Source of the DNA: Actinomycetota bacterium
GTDB taxonomy: Bacteria > Actinomycetota > Geothermincolia > Fen-727 > Anoxymicrobiaceae
Length of the DNA: 36,587 bases
NCBI GenBank assembly: GCA_018831265.1
Contig: JAHJCO010000003.1
Coordinates: forward strand, 1 to 36,587
Direction: 5' to 3'
How positions within the stretch are numbered: the first letter of the stretch is position 1; each line of letters starts with the position of its first letter. Positions 1-8,033 of this stretch are shown piece after piece. Below the pieces are notes generated by a model that did not search any database, was not told where the DNA came from, and was given only the letters and a program-made list of their open reading frames with translations. The position numbers were made by a program, and so were the translations under genes.

Positions 1-5
1 AAGAG

Positions 6-33
6 AAAGAGGACCTGTGGCCAGGTCCTCTTT
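6..33. terminator. Hairpin, probable terminator of a gene upstream of the window
   Basis: A perfect 12-bp inverted repeat (AAAGAGGACCTG at 6-17, CAGGTCCTCTTT at 22-33) encloses a 4-base loop. The stem ends in TTT and is preceded by an A-rich run, so it could work on either strand, as is usual for factor-independent terminators. The gene it would serve lies before base 1. Confidence 0.65.
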
Positions 34-365
34 CCAAAAAGGCCGTGACACGGGGGGTTGTCACTGTGCCTTTACGGGGATCTTGTTTTATTCTACGGCC
101 CCTCGACGCTGCCCGAGAACATCCTCCTGTCCACCATCGATGGCTCCTTCCTGGAATGCTTGGCCCTGAATCGCCCTCGTCCATTCTCAAAGCGCAACGG
201 CTGTGAGACAACGGATCGAGGGCACAATGGGAAAATACCCCAGCGAACCGGTTGGATTTCCACGGTCGCCCGTTTGAAACAGGCGACTACGAGCAGGGTT
301 GAACCGCACGTGGTCGAATGAACACGTCAGACCGGACCGGGACTGGAGCAATACGAAGGGGGGAC
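34..365. other. Non-coding region ahead of the response regulator
   Basis: I see no supportable gene here. A plus-strand open frame at 58-321 encodes nothing recognisable and has no ribosome site. A small hairpin (GTGACA at 45-50, TGTCAC at 59-64) follows the first terminator. The promoter of the response regulator at 366 presumably lies here, but I could not pick a convincing -35/-10 pair. Confidence 0.4.
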
Positions 366-1028
366 ATGGCGGAAGCCAAGACGAGGGTCGTGCTGGCGGA
401 CGACCACGCCATCGTGCGCAGGGGGATAATGTCCGTCCTTTCGCGCCTCGGGGACGTGGTGGTGGTCGGCGAGGCGGCCGACGGCAGCAAGGCACTTGAC
501 ATGTGCCTCCAGACCCGGCCCGATATCGTCATCCTCGACATCACCATGCCGGAGATGAACGGCATCGTGGCCGCCAAGGCGATCAGGGAGCTCTGCCCGG
601 ATACCTCGATAATCATTCTCTCCATGCACGTCGAGGACGACATCGTGGTCGAAGCGCTTCGAAGCGGCGCCGCCGGGTACGTTCTCAAGGAGGGCCTGCT
701 CGACGAGTTGACCGAGGCCGTGCGAGTCGTCGGAGAGGGAGGCACCTACCTGAGCCCCGAGATAGCCTCGGTGCTGGTAAGAAAGCTGCTCGACCGCGAC
801 GGGGCCTCGTCACGCGACCGCGCGCCACTGGACATCCTCAGCGTGCGCGAGATGCAGGTTCTGCAGATGCTCTCGGAGGGCAAGACCACTAAGGAGATAG
901 CGAGCCAGCTCGGCCTGAGCCCCAAGACGGTGGACAACCACAAGGCCAACATCATGAAGAAGCTGGAGATCTACGACGTGCCCACCCTGGTCCGGTTCGC
1001 TCTCAAGACCGGGATAACCAAGCTGTGA
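366..1028 (+). CDS. NarL/FixJ-family response regulator
   Basis: Cytoplasmic two-component transcription regulator of 220 residues. The N-terminal receiver domain (about 1-125) has the acidic pocket VLADDH and phospho-acceptor Asp58 in VILDITMPEMNG; the LSMH and VLKEG segments are the usual Thr/Ser and Lys positions. The C-terminal LuxR-type helix-turn-helix (about 155-215) carries the typical EMQVLQMLSEGKTTKEIA and SPKTVDNHKANIMKKL segments. I chose ATG 366 because AAGGGGGG ends three bases upstream; an in-frame ATG at 318 has no such site. The sensor kinase gene starts 28 bases downstream, so the two are probably co-transcribed and may be partners. The kinase, however, is HisKA-type, whereas NarL regulators more often pair with HisKA_3 kinases, so partnership is inferred. 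Target genes are unknown. Confidence 0.93.
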   Translation: MAEAKTRVVLADDHAIVRRGIMSVLSRLGDVVVVGEAADGSKALDMCLQTRPDIVILDITMPEMNGIVAAKAIRELCPDTSIIILSMHVEDDIVVEALRSGAAGYVLKEGLLDELTEAVRVVGEGGTYLSPEIASVLVRKLLDRDGASSRDRAPLDILSVREMQVLQMLSEGKTTKEIASQLGLSPKTVDNHKANIMKKLEIYDVPTLVRFALKTGITKL

Positions 1029-1056
1029 GCGGCGTGGCGGCCGGAGCGGTGGAACC

Positions 1057-2874
1057 GTGAGCATACGAACGAAGATCACCATCGCGCTGGTCACCGTGGC
1101 CGTGCTGCCCCTGACCCTGGTGAGCCTGCTGGCCTACCTGGCGGCGAGAAACACGGTTGAGCACGACGTGCGCAACCACCTGGAAACCGTCGCTTCCATT
1201 CAGAAGGGCCGGGTCGAGAACATCATACAGAACGACCGCGCAAGGCTGGCCCTCCTGCAGAGCCGTACCATGCTGCGTGAGGACCTCCAGGCCTACGAGC
1301 AGACCGGAGATCCGAAGTACCTTTCCTCTTTCAACAAGGTCCTCCAGGACGCGATGGGCGCCATCCCATCCTTCAATGGCATCCAGCTCTACGACTCCAT
1401 CGGCGACCTCGTGGCATCCGCAGGTTCACAGGGCCCGACGCAGCTGCCCCCGGGCCTCCTGGAGAGGGCCCGCGGCGAAGCGGTCGTAGACGTCTTCTTC
1501 CTGGATCCCGCCGGGGAGCTGGGACACTACCTGGCCGGTCCCCTGGGCATAGATGGCGAGTTCGTGGGCACCGTCGTAGTCGAGGACGGCGCGGAAGACT
1601 ACCTCGCCCTGGTCTCGGACTACTCGGGGCTGGGCAAGACCGGGGAGACCGTCCTGGGGTTCGAGAACGAGAAGGGCCAGGCCGTGTTCCTCACCCCGCT
1701 CCGCTTCGACCGCGACGCGGCCCTCACGCGGATAATCGAGTCGGGCCGGGAGAACGTCGCTATCACAGCCGCGCTCGCGGGCAGTGAGGGTTTCCGCTCC
1801 TCCGCGGTCGACTACAGGGGTGTGCCCGTCGTCAGCTCCACCCGGTACCTTGAGGAGCCGGGTTGGGGGCTGGTCGTCAAGCAGGACGCGGGAGAGGCGT
1901 TCGGGCCGGCCAACAGGCTGGGGCTCTTCCTCGCCGGGTGCATCGCGGTCACCGCGCTGCTCGCGCTGGGACTGTCTCTCCTCGTGGGACGAAGGGTCGC
2001 TCGCCCCATAGTGGTGCTCACCGGCGTGGCGGGCGACATCGAGGCGGGGGATCTCTCCAGGAGGGCGGAGGTGAGGTCGTCCGACGAGATCGGGAGGCTG
2101 GCGGCCACCTTCAACGCGATGACCGACGAGCTCGTCGAGTCCAGGGGGGAACTGGAGGTCAGGGTCGAGGAGAGGACCGCCGAGCTGAAGGCGGCCAACG
2201 AGGAGCTGGACGACTACGCCCGGACCGTCTCGCACGACCTGCGGACCCTGCTGGTGGCGATCAACCTGAACAGCGAGCTCCTCCGGGAGGAGCTGGTGGA
2301 CGGCGGGAATATCGAGCTCGCCGATGAGTACCTCGATCCCATGGACAGGAAGCTGCGGGACTCCTTCACCCTCATCCGTGACCTCCTCGCGGTGGCGCGG
2401 GCGGGCAGGGTCCCCGACTCCGTTGCCGACGTCGACGTCGGCGAGGTGGTGGAGCGGGTTCTTTCCGCGCTCGGACCCCAGATGAACGCGAGAGGCGCGC
2501 GGATAGAGGTGGAGGATGACCTGGGGGTCATCAGGGCTAACGAGACACAGGTCTACCAGGTATTCCTGAACCTGCTCACCAACGCCGTGCAACACAACGA
2601 GGCCCCGCAACCGACGGCCGTGGTATCGTACCTCGGCAGGGACCCCGGCGGAGCGCACCGCTACCGGGTCTGCGACAACGGGAGCGGTATTGCCTCCGAG
2701 CAGCTGGACGAGCTCTTCGTGCCTTTCAAGCGGGGCGCTCTAGGCGGCCACGGGGTGGGGCTGGCCACGGTCTGGAAGATAGTAAAAACCTACCGAGGCG
2801 ACATCAGGGCCTACAACGACGGTGGCGCGTGCTTCGAGCTCACGATGTGCGACCTGGAGCTGCTCAACACCTGA
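1057..2874 (+). CDS. Membrane sensor histidine kinase with large extracytoplasmic domain
   Basis: A 605-residue sensor kinase starting at GTG 1057 behind GGAGCGGTGG. Membrane segments lie at about 7-29 and 288-312 and enclose a roughly 250-residue extracytoplasmic domain whose length and pattern suit a double-Cache sensor (inferred). HAMP follows (about 312-365), then a coiled linker rich in Glu/Arg, then the dimerisation domain with His393 in TVSHDLRTLL. The ATPase domain shows the N box near Asn509 (NLLTNAVQHN), the G1 box near Asp540 (CDNGSGI) and a glycine-rich GGHGVGLATV. The H-box has Leu where most HisKA proteins have Pro (HDLRTP). The end, AYNDGGACFEL, is shared with the kinase at 25510-27012 and with a remnant at 4107-4190, so this kinase subtype has been duplicated locally. 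The ligand is unknown. Confidence 0.93.
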   Translation: MSIRTKITIALVTVAVLPLTLVSLLAYLAARNTVEHDVRNHLETVASIQKGRVENIIQNDRARLALLQSRTMLREDLQAYEQTGDPKYLSSFNKVLQDAMGAIPSFNGIQLYDSIGDLVASAGSQGPTQLPPGLLERARGEAVVDVFFLDPAGELGHYLAGPLGIDGEFVGTVVVEDGAEDYLALVSDYSGLGKTGETVLGFENEKGQAVFLTPLRFDRDAALTRIIESGRENVAITAALAGSEGFRSSAVDYRGVPVVSSTRYLEEPGWGLVVKQDAGEAFGPANRLGLFLAGCIAVTALLALGLSLLVGRRVARPIVVLTGVAGDIEAGDLSRRAEVRSSDEIGRLAATFNAMTDELVESRGELEVRVEERTAELKAANEELDDYARTVSHDLRTLLVAINLNSELLREELVDGGNIELADEYLDPMDRKLRDSFTLIRDLLAVARAGRVPDSVADVDVGEVVERVLSALGPQMNARGARIEVEDDLGVIRANETQVYQVFLNLLTNAVQHNEAPQPTAVVSYLGRDPGGAHRYRVCDNGSGIASEQLDELFVPFKRGALGGHGVGLATVWKIVKTYRGDIRAYNDGGACFELTMCDLELLNT

Positions 2875-2893
2875 GCGAGAATTGCCCCGGGAC

Positions 2894-3233
2894 TCAAAGG
2901 CCAGCCTGGCGAATGTTCTCCTTGAGGGTCGCGGCGGATGCCCGGAACCGGTCGCGCTCCTCTTCGTCGAGTGGCATCTCCAGGACCCTCGAGATACCCG
3001 AGGCGTCCACCACGGATGGAAGACTCACGCAGACATCCTCCACCCCGTACTCCCCGGTCATCAGCGAGGAGACGGTCTTTGAGGTCCATGACCTCGCCGG
3101 AGACCTTCCCGGTATCGCGCCCCACCAGGATGATCTCCGAAGCGGCGCCCGCGTTCATTATCGCGTACGCCGTCGTGGCGCCGACGGCCCCGACACCGGC
3201 AATTGCGACCGCGTCGTGCCTGGCGTCTATCAA
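2894..3233 (-). pseudogene. L-lactate/malate dehydrogenase remnant with internal deletion
   Basis: Two ends of one NAD-dependent lactate/malate dehydrogenase are joined without the middle. From TTG 3233 (GGAG nine bases upstream) the frame reads the N-terminal Rossmann fold, VAIAGVGAVGATTAYAIMN and EIILVGRDTG, to GEVMDLKD. Near 3070-3078 the reading frame must shift by one. The other frame then gives the family C-terminus: YGVEDVCVSLPSVVDASGI, then LEMPLDEEERDRF and LKENIRQAGL, ending at the TGA at 2894-2896. Family members are about 310 residues; here roughly 50 plus 63 remain. About 200 residues are gone, including the catalytic His and the substrate-binding Arg. The protein cannot be active as a dehydrogenase. 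The start and Shine-Dalgarno are intact, so loss looks recent. An assembly collapse is the alternative. Confidence 0.88.
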
Positions 3234-3414
3234 CGTCGTGGACTCCTTTCGGGCGCCGGCTTCCTCGCGGCTCGTATTCTGCCCGGGGCACGACTATCCT
3301 GTTCATAAAAGCTGAGTGGGGTTCTACAGAAACAGGAGCGAAGTCCGCCTTGTCTAACTTCTTACACTACGAGCGCCGACGGGGCGCCGGTCCGAGAGGT
3401 CCTAGGAGGCGCTA

Positions 3415-4050
3415 TTGCCCGAGGAGAAGCCCGAGGCCAGGATATACGACAGGATAGCCTGGCGTTACGACCTGCTCGAGACGCCCATGGAGAAGATGTT
3501 CTTCTCCAGGCTCCGGAAGGAACTGCTTTCGGACCTCCGGGGCAGCGTTTTGGAGGTCGGCGTCGGCACCGGGAAGAACCTCCCCTACTACCCTCCCGGG
3601 GTGGAGCTCACCGGCATCGACATAAGCCCGAGGATGCTGGAGAGGGCTAGCGGGCGGGCGGGCGCGCTCGGCTTGGAAGCCGACCTCCGGGTCATGGACG
3701 TTGAAGAGCTGGAATTCGACGACCAGACCTTCGACTTCATAGTGGTCACGTTCGTCTTCTGCTCCACGACGGACCCCGTCAAGGGGCTGCGCGAGCTCGG
3801 GAGGGTCCTCAAGGACGCCGGTACCATCCTCATGCTGGAGCACGTGAGGAGCGAGAACCGGTGCCTCGGCGCGCTCATGGACCTTTTTAACCCACTGGTG
3901 CGCAGGTTGTTCGGCCCCAACATCAACCGCCGCACTGAGGAAAACGTAAGGGCGGCCGGCCTCGAGATCGTGTCGACCGAGAAGAGGGGTACCGAGATAT
4001 TGAGGAAGATAGTGGCTCGCCGCGCCGCCAACCCGGAGAAGCTCGTCTGA
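3415..4050 (+). CDS. Class I SAM-dependent methyltransferase (UbiE/COQ5-like)
   Basis: A 211-residue soluble methyltransferase. The start is TTG 3415 with a strong AGGAGG five bases upstream. The N-terminal YDRIAWRYDLLETPMEK resembles the opening of ubiquinone/menaquinone and phospholipid methyltransferases. Motif I for S-adenosylmethionine is VLEVGVGTGKN (about 45-55), the acidic motif II is LTGIDISPRML, and motif III/IV is FDFIVVTFVFCS, followed by GRVLKDAGTILMLEHV. It stands alone between the dehydrogenase remnant and a repeat-rich gap, so context gives no substrate. Menaquinone or lipid methylation is possible but unproven. Confidence 0.88.
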   Translation: MPEEKPEARIYDRIAWRYDLLETPMEKMFFSRLRKELLSDLRGSVLEVGVGTGKNLPYYPPGVELTGIDISPRMLERASGRAGALGLEADLRVMDVEELEFDDQTFDFIVVTFVFCSTTDPVKGLRELGRVLKDAGTILMLEHVRSENRCLGALMDLFNPLVRRLFGPNINRRTEENVRAAGLEIVSTEKRGTEILRKIVARRAANPEKLV

Positions 4051-4071
4051 CGATCGGCCCCCGTCATAGGG

Positions 4072-4111
4072 ACTAATACTTTGGGGCTAATGTGCCTGGC
4101 ACCCTATTAGT
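4072..4111. repeat. Core-plus-arms palindromic repeat, copy A
   Basis: ACTAATA (4072-4078) and TATTAGT (4105-4111) flank the core GTGCCTGGCACC. The same arms and core recur at 16429-16479 and 16506-16544. It lies 21 bases after the methyltransferase stop. Read on the minus strand, the right arm supplies the TAA stop that closes the kinase remnant at 4107. Confidence 0.75.
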
Positions 4112-4190
4112 TGGTGGTGTCGTGGTCCTTCGGGGTGAACTCGAAGCAGGCTCCGGAAGCGTTGTGGACGGTTATCTCGCGCTTTTCGAC
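4107..4190 (-). pseudogene. C-terminal remnant of a histidine kinase
   Basis: On the minus strand this stretch reads VEKREITVHNASGACFEFT and then a short charged tail to TAA. It matches the closing strand of the two orphan kinases in this window (DIRAYNDGGACFELT in the first, EIQAYNDGGACFEF in the second). Nothing recognisable of the ATPase or earlier domains survives upstream, because the sequence runs into the inverted-repeat element at 4217. I read it as the decayed tail of a third related kinase. The match is only about 20 residues. Confidence 0.6.
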
Positions 4191-4216
4191 AAGGGCATCG
4201 CTGCGGGTACACGCCG

Positions 4217-4381
4217 GTGTCAAAGACTTGAATAACACCCTCAACAACAGTTGACCTATGAATCAGAAACAACGGAAATCGCCCGGATTCCGAGCCTGGA
4301 CCAGCCTTGGTTGTTATTTATGTAGACAAGACACTATATTAGTCGGTTACAGTTAACTATTGAGATTCAAGTCTTTGACAC
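4217..4381. repeat. 165-bp element with 17-bp terminal inverted repeats (MITE-like)
   Basis: GTGTCAAAGACTTGAAT at 4217-4233 is exactly inverted at 4365-4381 as ATTCAAGTCTTTGACAC. Weaker inverted similarity continues inward (ACAGTTGACC near 4250 against GGTTACAGTTAACT near 4345). The 131-base interior is AT-richer than its surroundings and holds only a 32-codon frame at 4258 that I do not regard as a gene. No clear target-site duplication is visible. It separates the kinase remnant from the dehydratase-like gene and may be a non-autonomous element or a large hairpin. Confidence 0.55.
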
Positions 4382-4405
4382 TCGTGGGTTGCATCCGCCT
4401 GGCCG

Positions 4406-5680
4406 TCAGGCGACTACCATCTCGAACAGGGCCTCCACCCTGGTCTTGAGCTGTCCGACGTCGCCGGTGCCGTAGTCGGTCTCCAGGTAGAGCATGGGCA
4501 GGCCCGCCTCCTCCAGGGCCCTCTCGACCTTGAACCCCTCCACCGAGTACGGGTCGCAGAACTGCAGCGTGTGGTAGATGACCGCGTCCACGTCGTAGTC
4601 CTTCGCGAGCCCGAGCACGTTCCGTACGCGCTCCTCGTTCGGGGTGAACACGGCGCAGTCCGTCTTGAGGTAGCGGGTCGCTATCGCGTCCAGCATGCCG
4701 TCGAGATCGTCCGGCTCCTCGTCCACCAGGTTGCGGAAGTACCTTATCCCCGTACACAGCTCGTCCATCGCCACAACGGCCCCGGAGGTCTCGATTATGC
4801 CGTACAGCTTCCAGTTAGGGATTGCCATCGGGCAGCCGCTGACGAGGACCCGCGGGCGTGCTGATACTCCCGCGCTCTTCCCGCTGTCGACGCGCTTCTC
4901 CAGCTCGTCGCAGAGCTCGTTCACCTTGACGGCCAGCCTGCGCGGGTCGTCGTAGAAAGCTATCTGGTTGACCAGGAGGGCGTCCAGCCCCGAGATGACG
5001 GGGGGGTCGCTCTTGCGCAGCTCCGCGAGGCGCAGCAGGGCCTTCCGCTTCGTGTTCACGACCTTCACGGCGCCGGCGAGCGCCTGCCTCTCCACCTTCC
5101 TTCCGGTGAGCTCCTCGAGCCTGGTCAGCAGGTCGCCCACTTCCCCGCGCCACATGTCGACATCCCTGGGACCCTTGCGCTGCGGCAGTTCCATGACGTG
5201 CACCGGCTGCAGTTCGCCAAGTATCTCGAAAAACTTCTTCTTGCCGTCGCAGGTCGTCTCGCCCACCAGCAGGTCGCACGACTCGTAGTATGGGCACACC
5301 TTCGCCAGCTTGAAGCCAAGGGATGACCTGATCAGCGGGCATATGTTCTGGGGCAGGTACCTGCCGACCTCCTCGGGCGCGATCTCGGCCCCGCCGCACA
5401 GCCCCACCGCTATGCCTCCCGCCGCGATTATGAGCTCCTCGGGAACGTAGGTGCAGAAGGTGCCCACCACCACGCCTCCCGCCTTCCTGTGGTTGACCAG
5501 CTCCCTTACCCGCAACCCGTGGATCTCCGCGAACACGTTGTCGAAGTAGGCCATCCTTGAAGGGCGCCCCTTCTGTGACAGGTAGACGTCCTGGAAGAGC
5601 GGGGGTAAAACCTCCAGGAGCCCGTCGTGCGCCTCGAGGTCGATCCCGAGATCCGCCCACATCCTGCGGTTGTCGTCCAT
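4406..5680 (-). CDS. Double-cubane-cluster protein of the 2-hydroxyacyl-CoA dehydratase family (YjiM-like)
   Basis: A 424-residue cytoplasmic iron-sulfur protein of the HgdB/FldC/YjiM superfamily. Hallmarks in order: VGTFCTYVPEELIIAAG (about 73-89), QNICPLIRSSLGFK, VGETTCDGKKK, PVHVMELPQR, VSGCPMAIPNWKL, DELCTGIRYF, LQFCDPYSVEGFK and LYLETDYGTGDVGQLKTR. The ETTCDGKKK segment and single-subunit layout fit the double-cubane-cluster proteins, of which E. coli YjiM is a relative, rather than a two-subunit acyl-CoA dehydratase. Such proteins do ATP-dependent low-potential reductions with a separate ASKHA-type activator; no activator or second subunit is encoded here. ATG 5680 is preferred because AAAGGA sits at proper distance; ATG 5689 overlaps that site. 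It is divergent from a LysR gene that probably controls it. The natural substrate is unknown. Confidence 0.88.
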   Translation of the reverse strand: MDDNRRMWADLGIDLEAHDGLLEVLPPLFQDVYLSQKGRPSRMAYFDNVFAEIHGLRVRELVNHRKAGGVVVGTFCTYVPEELIIAAGGIAVGLCGGAEIAPEEVGRYLPQNICPLIRSSLGFKLAKVCPYYESCDLLVGETTCDGKKKFFEILGELQPVHVMELPQRKGPRDVDMWRGEVGDLLTRLEELTGRKVERQALAGAVKVVNTKRKALLRLAELRKSDPPVISGLDALLVNQIAFYDDPRRLAVKVNELCDELEKRVDSGKSAGVSARPRVLVSGCPMAIPNWKLYGIIETSGAVVAMDELCTGIRYFRNLVDEEPDDLDGMLDAIATRYLKTDCAVFTPNEERVRNVLGLAKDYDVDAVIYHTLQFCDPYSVEGFKVERALEEAGLPMLYLETDYGTGDVGQLKTRVEALFEMVVA

Positions 5681-5704
5681 CAGAGACATCCTTTCGCTCG
5701 AGAC

Positions 5705-5734
5705 TTGATTATTAGTAAAACTAATATTATAATC
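5705..5734 (+). promoter_or_regulatory. LysR promoter with operator dyad between -35 and -10
   Basis: TTGATT (5705-5710), a 17-base gap and TATAAT (5728-5733) form a near-consensus sigma-70 promoter about 40 bases before the LysR start. The spacer holds the dyad ATTAGT-AAA-ACTAAT (5711-5725), which has the T-N11-A layout of a LysR box. Binding there would block this promoter and lies just upstream of the divergent dehydratase-like gene. This AT-rich island contrasts with the GC-rich flanks. Confidence 0.7.
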
Positions 5735-5774
5735 AGTACTGTTAATCCTAACCGCATGAGAGAAGGTGGTCAAG

Positions 5775-6689
5775 ATGAACACCGAGAACCTCAGGCACCT
5801 GATCGCGCTGGCGGACACCGGGAGCTTCACCGAGGCCGCGGCCCGCTCGGGTGTGACGCAGCCCGCGGTGAGCCTCGCCGCCAGGAAGATGGAACGCGAC
5901 CTGGGGGTCAAGCTCTTCGAGCGGGTCGGCAATCGCTTCGTCCCCACACCCGCGGGGAAGATCATGCTCGAGCATGCCAGGGAGATGCTGAGCGCCGAGG
6001 ACCGCCTTCTGTCGTCGCTGGCGGGCAACGCAGCTGTGGCGTCGGGAGTTCTCAGGGTCGCGGCAAGCAACATACCGGGGGAGTACGTCCTTCCGCTGCT
6101 GCTGGGTGGGTTCCGCGGGGCCCATCCCGACATCGAGCCGATGCTCGAGGTCACCGATAGCGCGCGTGTGGAGGAGATGGTCATCTGCGAGGCCGTGGAG
6201 GTGGGATCCGTGGGCGCAGTGCACGCGGAGGGACTGGAGGCGACCCCCTACTGCCCGGACACGCTCAAGGTCGTCTGCCATCCCGCTCATCCCCTGGCCG
6301 GGAAGAAGGGCGTCAAGCCCGCGGCGCTCATCAAGGATAAGTTCATCCTGCGCGAGGAGGGCTCCGGGACCAGAAGGTTGATGCTCTCCGCCCTCTCGGG
6401 AGCGGGGCTGGACGTGTCCCGGCTGACCGTGGAGATGGAGCTCGGGAGCACGGGATCGGTCATATCCTCGGTCGAGGCGGGGGCCGGTATCTCCATTGTG
6501 TCGCAGTGGGCCGTGAACGGACCCATCGCCGAGGGTGCGCTCGGCGAGATCAGGGTGGCCGGCCTCAAGGCGACCCGTCAGTTCAGCCTGATCAGGATCG
6601 CCGGTCGAGACCTGAGCCCGCAGGCGGCCTCTCTGTTCTCGTTCATCCTGGAGAAGAAGGCGTTCCTGAAGAAGCGCGCGGCAGCCTGA
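5775..6689 (+). CDS. LysR-family transcriptional regulator
   Basis: A 304-residue regulator. The N-terminal winged helix-turn-helix (about 1-62) reads FTEAAARSGVTQPAVSLAAR and is followed by LGVKLFERVGNRFVPTPAG, standard for the family. The rest is the periplasmic-binding-like effector domain (about 90-295). The start is ATG 5775 with AGAAGGTGG five bases upstream; a GTG at 5766 lies inside that site. It is transcribed away from the double-cubane protein gene, the classic arrangement of a LysR regulator and its target, with a self-overlapping operator in the shared gap. The effector is probably a substrate or product of that enzyme (inferred). It converges with the HtrA gene 22 bases downstream, with no obvious terminator between. 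Confidence 0.93.
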   Translation: MNTENLRHLIALADTGSFTEAAARSGVTQPAVSLAARKMERDLGVKLFERVGNRFVPTPAGKIMLEHAREMLSAEDRLLSSLAGNAAVASGVLRVAASNIPGEYVLPLLLGGFRGAHPDIEPMLEVTDSARVEEMVICEAVEVGSVGAVHAEGLEATPYCPDTLKVVCHPAHPLAGKKGVKPAALIKDKFILREEGSGTRRLMLSALSGAGLDVSRLTVEMELGSTGSVISSVEAGAGISIVSQWAVNGPIAEGALGEIRVAGLKATRQFSLIRIAGRDLSPQAASLFSFILEKKAFLKKRAAA

Positions 6690-6710
6690 GTACGCGCCCG
6701 ACGCGTGTCA

Positions 6711-7994
6711 CTAACTGCTGGAAGGCTTCTCTTCCACCGTCAACGTTGCGGCCTTCCTGTCGCCTCCGCGGTACCAGGTAACCTCCAGCTTGCCGCCCAC
6801 GCCGGCCTTCCGCACGGCGGCCACCAGGTCGTTCATGGTCTCCACCGCCTGCCCGCCGGCCTCCACGATAACATCCCCGTCCCGCATGCCCGCCTTCGCG
6901 GCCGGGCTGCCGGTGAGCACCTGCGTGACGTAGACACCCTGCTCGACGGGGAGCGCGGACGTGCCGGCCGACCCTTCGGTCAGGGTCTGCCCCAGCACGC
7001 CCACGTAGGGGTGGGAGACTGGCCGTCCCGCGATCAGGTCGTCTGCGACCTGCTTCACGGTATTCACGGGGATCGCAAAGCCTATGCCCTCCGACCCGCC
7101 CGACTGGCTGGCGATGATGGTGTTTATCCCTATCAGGGCGCCGCTGGAGTCGCAGAGGGCCCCTCCCGAGTTGCCCGGGTTGATGGAGGCGTCGGTCTGG
7201 ATGAGGTCGGTGAGGACGGTCGACTGCCCCGTCGTCTCGTTCGTCGCGGGGACGTTCCTCTGCAGCGCGCTGACTATGCCTGCCGTTACGGTCTTCTCGA
7301 ACCCCAGGGGGCTTCCGACGGCGACCACCAGCTCTCCGACTACCACGTCATCCGAATCGCCCGGGGTGATCGCCGGCAGGCCCGCCTTGTCAACCTTGAC
7401 CACGGCGATGTCGTTCTCGGGGTCAGTGCCCAGCACCTTCCCGGTGAGCTCCTCGCCGCCGGCCGGCGTCACGGTGATCTCCCGGGCGTCCTCGACGACG
7501 TGGTTGTTGGTGATTATGTACCCGTCGCTCGAGTAGATCACGCCCGATCCGGTACCCTCCTGCTCATTCGACTGGAAGAACGGGTTGGGCTGCCCGGATA
7601 TCCTCACGTCTATGTTCACCACCGAGGGAGTCACCTTTTCGGCGACGGTCGCCACGTCCGTGGCACCCTGGGTGGGGCTGGCCGCCCTCGAGCCGCCGGC
7701 ACTCTTTATGCTCGTGACCGTGCTGCCGGCGTTCCTCAGCCTGCCTCTCATGAGGTCCAGCGGGCTCACCCCGAACGCCACGGGCAGCAGCAGCAGCACC
7801 AGCAACGCCCCCATCACCGCCGCCACTACCGCGGTCAGGGCCGTCTTCCACAGGCCCGGGGCGTTCCGGCGGCGTGCCGGGCGCGACGGCGCGCCCGGGG
7901 CTTGAGCGCCATGTCCATACTGACCGTAGTATCCCTGCACGGGGGCCGCCGGCCCCCGGCCGGGTGGCATCGTCGAGCCCTGGTCCCATTCCAT
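6711..7994 (-). CDS. Membrane-anchored S1C (HtrA/DegP-like) serine protease with PDZ domain
   Basis: A 427-residue protease starting at ATG 7994 behind AGGAGG. The cytoplasmic N-terminus (1-48) is Gly/Pro/Tyr-rich, then one membrane anchor (about 49-75, ending LLLLPVAFGVSPLDLMRG) places the enzyme outside the membrane. The trypsin-fold domain has a full triad: His165 in ITNNHVVEDA, Asp195 in ENDIAVVKVD and Ser276 in NPGNSGGAL. One PDZ domain follows (about 325-420, with GVYVTQVLTGSPAAKAGMRDGD). It is the last gene of a five-gene operon with an ABC module and two lipoproteins, suggesting envelope quality control tied to that module. A paralogue without PDZ is at 34843-35796, with the same membrane-exit motif (VFGVNPYDLVRGK). 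Confidence 0.95.
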   Translation of the reverse strand: MEWDQGSTMPPGRGPAAPVQGYYGQYGHGAQAPGAPSRPARRRNAPGLWKTALTAVVAAVMGALLVLLLLPVAFGVSPLDLMRGRLRNAGSTVTSIKSAGGSRAASPTQGATDVATVAEKVTPSVVNIDVRISGQPNPFFQSNEQEGTGSGVIYSSDGYIITNNHVVEDAREITVTPAGGEELTGKVLGTDPENDIAVVKVDKAGLPAITPGDSDDVVVGELVVAVGSPLGFEKTVTAGIVSALQRNVPATNETTGQSTVLTDLIQTDASINPGNSGGALCDSSGALIGINTIIASQSGGSEGIGFAIPVNTVKQVADDLIAGRPVSHPYVGVLGQTLTEGSAGTSALPVEQGVYVTQVLTGSPAAKAGMRDGDVIVEAGGQAVETMNDLVAAVRKAGVGGKLEVTWYRGGDRKAATLTVEEKPSSS

Positions 7995-8033
7995 CCTTAC
8001 CTCCTACTGAGAATTCACCTCAACCATCTTTTC

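Noticed and set aside
58..321. 87-codon open frame before the response regulator
   Set aside because: No ribosome site, no recognisable sequence, and its composition looks like random GC-rich frame.
4258..4356. 32-codon frame inside the 165-base inverted-repeat element
   Set aside because: No ribosome site and no resemblance to a known small protein.
5690..6184. Upstream extension of the double-cubane protein frame
   Set aside because: It runs antisense through the LysR gene and crosses the AT-rich promoter region; a good start exists at 5680.
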